This document shows, piece after piece, positions 32,280 to 33,267 of a stretch of 33,267 bases of DNA. This DNA comes from Flavobacteriales bacterium (GTDB lineage Bacteria > Bacteroidota > Bacteroidia > NS11-12g > UBA955). The position numbers were made by a program, and so were the translations under genes. The first letter of the stretch is position 1. Every line of letters begins with the position of its first letter. A model generated the notes under the pieces. That model did no database searches. It saw only the letters and a list, made by a program, of their open reading frames with translations, and was not told the DNA's origin. The stretch spans positions 1-33,267 of the forward strand of contig CANHTS010000006.1 of assembly GCA_947463435.1 (NCBI GenBank), in the 5' to 3' direction.

Positions 32280-32657
32280 ATGATGAAGAAATTTGCCTCG
32301 GCCATCGCGATGACACTCCTCTTGGTAGTGTCTGCCAATGCCCAGAGCAATGCAGGCATGCTCAATCCGGGAACGGAAGATCACGCGCTCGCCTTCACCG
32401 TATCCCCCAATCCTGCAGCTGCCACCAGCGCAATTACAGTAAACTTCAACCTGAAGCCGGTGCAAAGCGGCCAGGTAAGCCTGAGCATCACCAACCTGAT
32501 TGGCCAGTCGCTCTACGGTCACATGGTTCAGGCCGGTGATATCCAGAATCAGTCTGTTCGGATTGACCTCGCAGATCTCAAGCTCTCCAAGGGCCTGTAC
32601 TTCGTAAAAATGTCCAGCGGAGAATTCAGCTTCACCCAGAAGCTGGTGATCCGCTGA
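32280..32657 (+). CDS. Small secreted protein consisting mainly of a T9SS type A sorting domain
   Basis: The 125-residue precursor starts MMKKFASAIAMTLLLVVSANAQ, a clear signal peptide cut about residue 22. Nearly the whole mature protein is a type A T9SS sorting domain: FTVSPNPAAATSAITVNF, GQVSLSITNLIGQSLYG, VRIDLADLKLSKGLYFVKMSSGEFSFTQKLVIR. There is only a short stretch (about 23-38) ahead of it, so no separate cargo domain exists. It overlaps the next gene (GNAT) by one base (TGATG). Confidence 0.85.
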   Translation: MMKKFASAIAMTLLLVVSANAQSNAGMLNPGTEDHALAFTVSPNPAAATSAITVNFNLKPVQSGQVSLSITNLIGQSLYGHMVQAGDIQNQSVRIDLADLKLSKGLYFVKMSSGEFSFTQKLVIR

Positions 32658-33130
32658 TGGAGTCCAACTCCCCCATTATCATTCGCCACGCCCAACCGGA
32701 GGACGCCCCTTCGGTTTTTCAGTTGATACAGGAGCTGGCCGAATATGAACGCGCGCCGGAAGAAGTCATCAACTCCCCCGAACAAATGCTGCGCGACGGC
32801 TTCCCCGAAACCGCCTGGTTCGGTTGCCTTGTGGCCGAACACCAGGGACAAGTTGTCGGAATGGCCCTTTGGTACCTGCGCTACAGCACCTGGAAAGGCG
32901 TGTGCATGTACCTCGAAGACCTGTACGTGCAGCCGGCCTTCCGCCGGCAAGGAACAGGCAAAGCGCTCTTCCTCAGCCTGAAAGAACGCGCAGAAAAGAA
33001 ACAATGCCGCCGACTGGTATGGCAGGTGCTCGACTGGAACGAACCGGCTATCCGCTTTTATGCGCAATTGGGCAGCCATTTCGATAAAGGCTGGTGGAAT
33101 GGATTCCTAGACCTCAACGTGGATGCATGA
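32657..33130 (+). CDS. GNAT family N-acetyltransferase, diamine acetyltransferase-like
   Basis: The 157-residue acetyl-CoA-dependent enzyme begins IIIRHAQPEDAPSVFQLIQELAEYER, the layout of spermidine/diamine acetyltransferases (SAT1-like). The acetyl-CoA-binding region is YLEDLYVQPAFRRQGTGKALF (R/Q-x-x-G-x-G/A loop RRQGTG), followed by VWQVLDWNEPAIRFYAQLGS, which is typical of that subfamily. The acceptor amine is unknown. The gene is coupled to the T9SS mini-protein by a one-base overlap and to the rhomboid gene by an 8-base overlap. Confidence 0.88.
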   Translation: MESNSPIIIRHAQPEDAPSVFQLIQELAEYERAPEEVINSPEQMLRDGFPETAWFGCLVAEHQGQVVGMALWYLRYSTWKGVCMYLEDLYVQPAFRRQGTGKALFLSLKERAEKKQCRRLVWQVLDWNEPAIRFYAQLGSHFDKGWWNGFLDLNVDA

Positions 33131-33267
33131 GCGCAACGTTATATTGCCTGCCTTGCTCAGGCCTTTCGTATTGGGCCTCTTCATGCTTGCCTGCTGGGAA
33201 GCCCAGGAGTACTTCCAGCTTTCCTATACAGACTTCGGCGTCTACCCGCGCGATATGCGCAGCCTGA
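33123..33267 (+). CDS. Rhomboid family intramembrane protease, N-terminal fragment
   Basis: The frame starts at ATG 33123 inside the end of the GNAT gene and stays open to the window edge. Its 48 visible codons read MHERNVILPALLRPFVLGLF, then MLACWEAQEYFQLSYTDFG, then VYPRDMRSL. A first hydrophobic helix followed by an FGVYPR(D/T)xxxL phrase is characteristic of the N-terminus of Bacteroidota rhomboid proteases. The catalytic Ser and His would lie beyond the window. The overlap of 8 bases with the acetyltransferase suggests an operon. Confidence 0.68.
   Translation, partial: MHERNVILPALLRPFVLGLFMLACWEAQEYFQLSYTDFGVYPRDMRSL

Noticed and set aside
1-33267. CRISPR array, prophage or integrative element
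   Set aside because: No regularly spaced direct repeats, integrase or phage structural genes were seen; apart from the transposase remnant the window reads as ordinary chromosome.
33127-33267. An ATGA-overlap frame directly after the acetyltransferase, 46 codons
   Set aside because: It ends at the window edge after a Ser/Ala/Cys-rich stretch with no motif; the frame starting at 33123 gives a rhomboid-like N-terminus instead.

Overview
The window looks like a chromosomal segment from a member of the Bacteroidota (Chitinophagales, Saprospiria or Cytophagales-like; no species can be named). Several signs agree on this. There are repeated TAnnTTTG promoter elements with no Shine-Dalgarno sequences. 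There are several proteins with type IX secretion (T9SS) sorting domains, including two giant proteins with the gliding-motility-associated C-terminal domain. There is also a GlmU-like sugar nucleotidyltransferase of the Bacteroidota kind, a kynurenine 3-monooxygenase, and a carotenoid operon with cruF and crtD.

Layout. 1-684 is the end of an ISXO2/IS1595-like transposase, followed by a gene-free stretch with an 18-bp palindrome. 985-10110 is mostly core genome: ribosomal protein L31 type B, the GlmU-like protein, a bifunctional Rel/SpoT (minus strand), tRNA-Leu(UAG), a small ferredoxin-like-fold protein, then trigger factor, ClpP, ClpX and a UMF1-type MFS transporter. 10173-21739 is a minus-strand surface and secretion block. 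It reads, in transcription order: ECF sigma factor, a one-TM plus beta-barrel protein (candidate anti-sigma/surface sensor), a T9SS type A secreted protein, a 1493-aa cysteine-rich PKD/CHU_C protein, a strong terminator, then a separately promoted paralogue of about 1170 aa. 21906-26826 holds an Ldh-family dehydrogenase with a tiny membrane protein, kynurenine 3-monooxygenase divergent from mpl (murein peptide recycling), and a DUF4846 lipoprotein. 26843-31815 is a minus-strand carotenoid operon, crtD-cruF-crtZ-crtI-crtB. 31981-33267 holds a small lipoprotein, a T9SS protein that is almost only a sorting domain, a GNAT acetyltransferase and the start of a rhomboid protease.

How the genes work together. 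The carotenoid genes together predict a monocyclic, hydroxylated carotenoid of the saproxanthin type, if a lycopene cyclase and GGPP synthase are supplied from elsewhere. The sigma/barrel/T9SS genes overlap by 1-4 bases and are followed after 16 bp by a giant secreted protein, so they look like a single regulated cell-surface unit. Tig, ClpP and ClpX form the usual protein quality-control neighbourhood. Many genes have the -7 promoter element only 4-8 bases before the start codon, which predicts leaderless or almost leaderless mRNAs.
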